DNA of 6,193 nt from Bacteroidota bacterium (lineage in GTDB: Bacteria > Bacteroidota > Bacteroidia > AKYH767-A > JABDAW01): NCBI GenBank assembly GCA_023251595.1, contig JAHEYM010000197.1:1061-7253 (forward strand). Direction: 5' to 3'. Below are positions 5,884 through 6,193 of the stretch, piece by piece. A program made the translations under genes and the position numbers. Position 1 is the stretch's first letter; every line of letters begins with the position of its first letter. The notes under the pieces are model-generated. The model saw only the letters and a program-made list of their open reading frames with translations. It had not been told where the DNA came from and ran no database searches.

Positions 5884-6193
5884 ATGTTTTCTGAATTATT
5901 TGAGAAATATAATTGGAGTGAAATTTCAGAAGATATTTTAAATAAAAAATCTTCTGATGTAGAATTGCTTTTGAAGCGGAAGGAATCCTCACCAAATACT
6001 GAATGTAATATAGAAGATTTTAAAAAATTAATTTCTCCGGCGGCAACTCCCTTTCTCGAACGAATGGCGCAACTAAGTCGAAATCTAACACTGAAAAGAT
6101 TTGGGAAAACGATGCAGATGTATATTCCCCTTTATCTCAGTAATGAGTGTCAGAATATATGTACCTATTGCGGTTTTAGTTTGGATAATAAAA
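5884..6193 (+). CDS. thiH: 2-iminoacetate synthase ThiH, 5' part (3' truncated by window edge)
   Basis: ThiH is a radical-SAM tyrosine lyase that cleaves tyrosine to p-cresol and dehydroglycine (2-iminoacetate), the glycine-derived precursor used by ThiG. The frame from ATG 5884 stays open to the right edge, giving 103 residues of a protein normally about 370-380 long. Recognisable features are YNWSEI near the start, LISPAATPFLERMAQ (49-63), RFGKTMQMYIPLYLSNEC, and the radical-SAM iron-sulfur motif C89-x3-C93-x2-C96 in CQNICTYCGFS, closely matching ThiH. The start is supported by the typical N-terminal helix before SPAA and the stop-free frame from there; the upstream sequence is AT-rich with no clear ribosome binding site. 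It lies 75 bases after thiG, across a palindromic repeat. Presence of ThiH means the pathway uses tyrosine rather than the oxygen-dependent glycine oxidase ThiO. Confidence 0.95.
   Translation, partial: MFSELFEKYNWSEISEDILNKKSSDVELLLKRKESSPNTECNIEDFKKLISPAATPFLERMAQLSRNLTLKRFGKTMQMYIPLYLSNECQNICTYCGFSLDNK

Noticed and set aside
5699..5995. A 98-codon minus-strand frame across the thiG-thiH junction.
   Set aside because: It runs antisense to the thiG C-terminus, the palindromic repeat and the thiH N-terminus, and has no family resemblance.

Overview
This window is an AT-rich bacterial segment carrying a thiamine (vitamin B1) biosynthesis operon, all genes on the + strand. The likely host is a member of the Bacteroidota. 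The reasons are the gene order thiS-thiC-thiE paralogue-thiD-thiE-thiG-thiH, a TAnnTTTG-type -7 promoter element, the lack of clear Shine-Dalgarno sites before most genes, and the style of the small hairpin repeats between genes. I cannot narrow it to a genus.

Layout. Bases 2-523 are the 3' end of an unrelated gene encoding a DUF2130-family protein. Bases 524-695 hold a short two-hairpin repeat and then a candidate promoter. A TPP riboswitch follows (696-775), then thiS (817-1020). The 190-base thiS-thiC gap is packed with repeats: AATTAGGA units, a 16-base tandem duplication, a 7-bp hairpin, and a second copy of the two-hairpin repeat. From thiC (1211-2995) to the end of thiG (5808) the genes are tightly packed. 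thiC overlaps the first thiE-like gene by 4 bases, that gene overlaps thiD by 28 bases, and only 22 and 3 bases separate thiD/thiE and thiE/thiG. A 75-base gap holding a palindromic repeat precedes thiH, which runs off the right edge.

How the genes work together. ThiC makes the pyrimidine HMP-P from the purine intermediate AIR, and ThiD phosphorylates it to HMP-PP. ThiS (sulfur carrier), ThiG (thiazole synthase) and ThiH (radical-SAM tyrosine lyase that supplies dehydroglycine) make the thiazole phosphate. ThiE joins the two halves into thiamine phosphate. The riboswitch would shut the operon down when TPP is abundant. ThiF, needed to activate ThiS, is not seen and probably lies beyond thiH. 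The first ThiE-like protein lacks several ThiE active-site residues and probably does something different or auxiliary.

I found no convincing undescribed system. The most interesting signals are the pair of 46-base two-hairpin repeats, whose differences are almost all compensatory base-pair changes; the degenerate ThiE paralogue; and a possible start-codon switch below the riboswitch.
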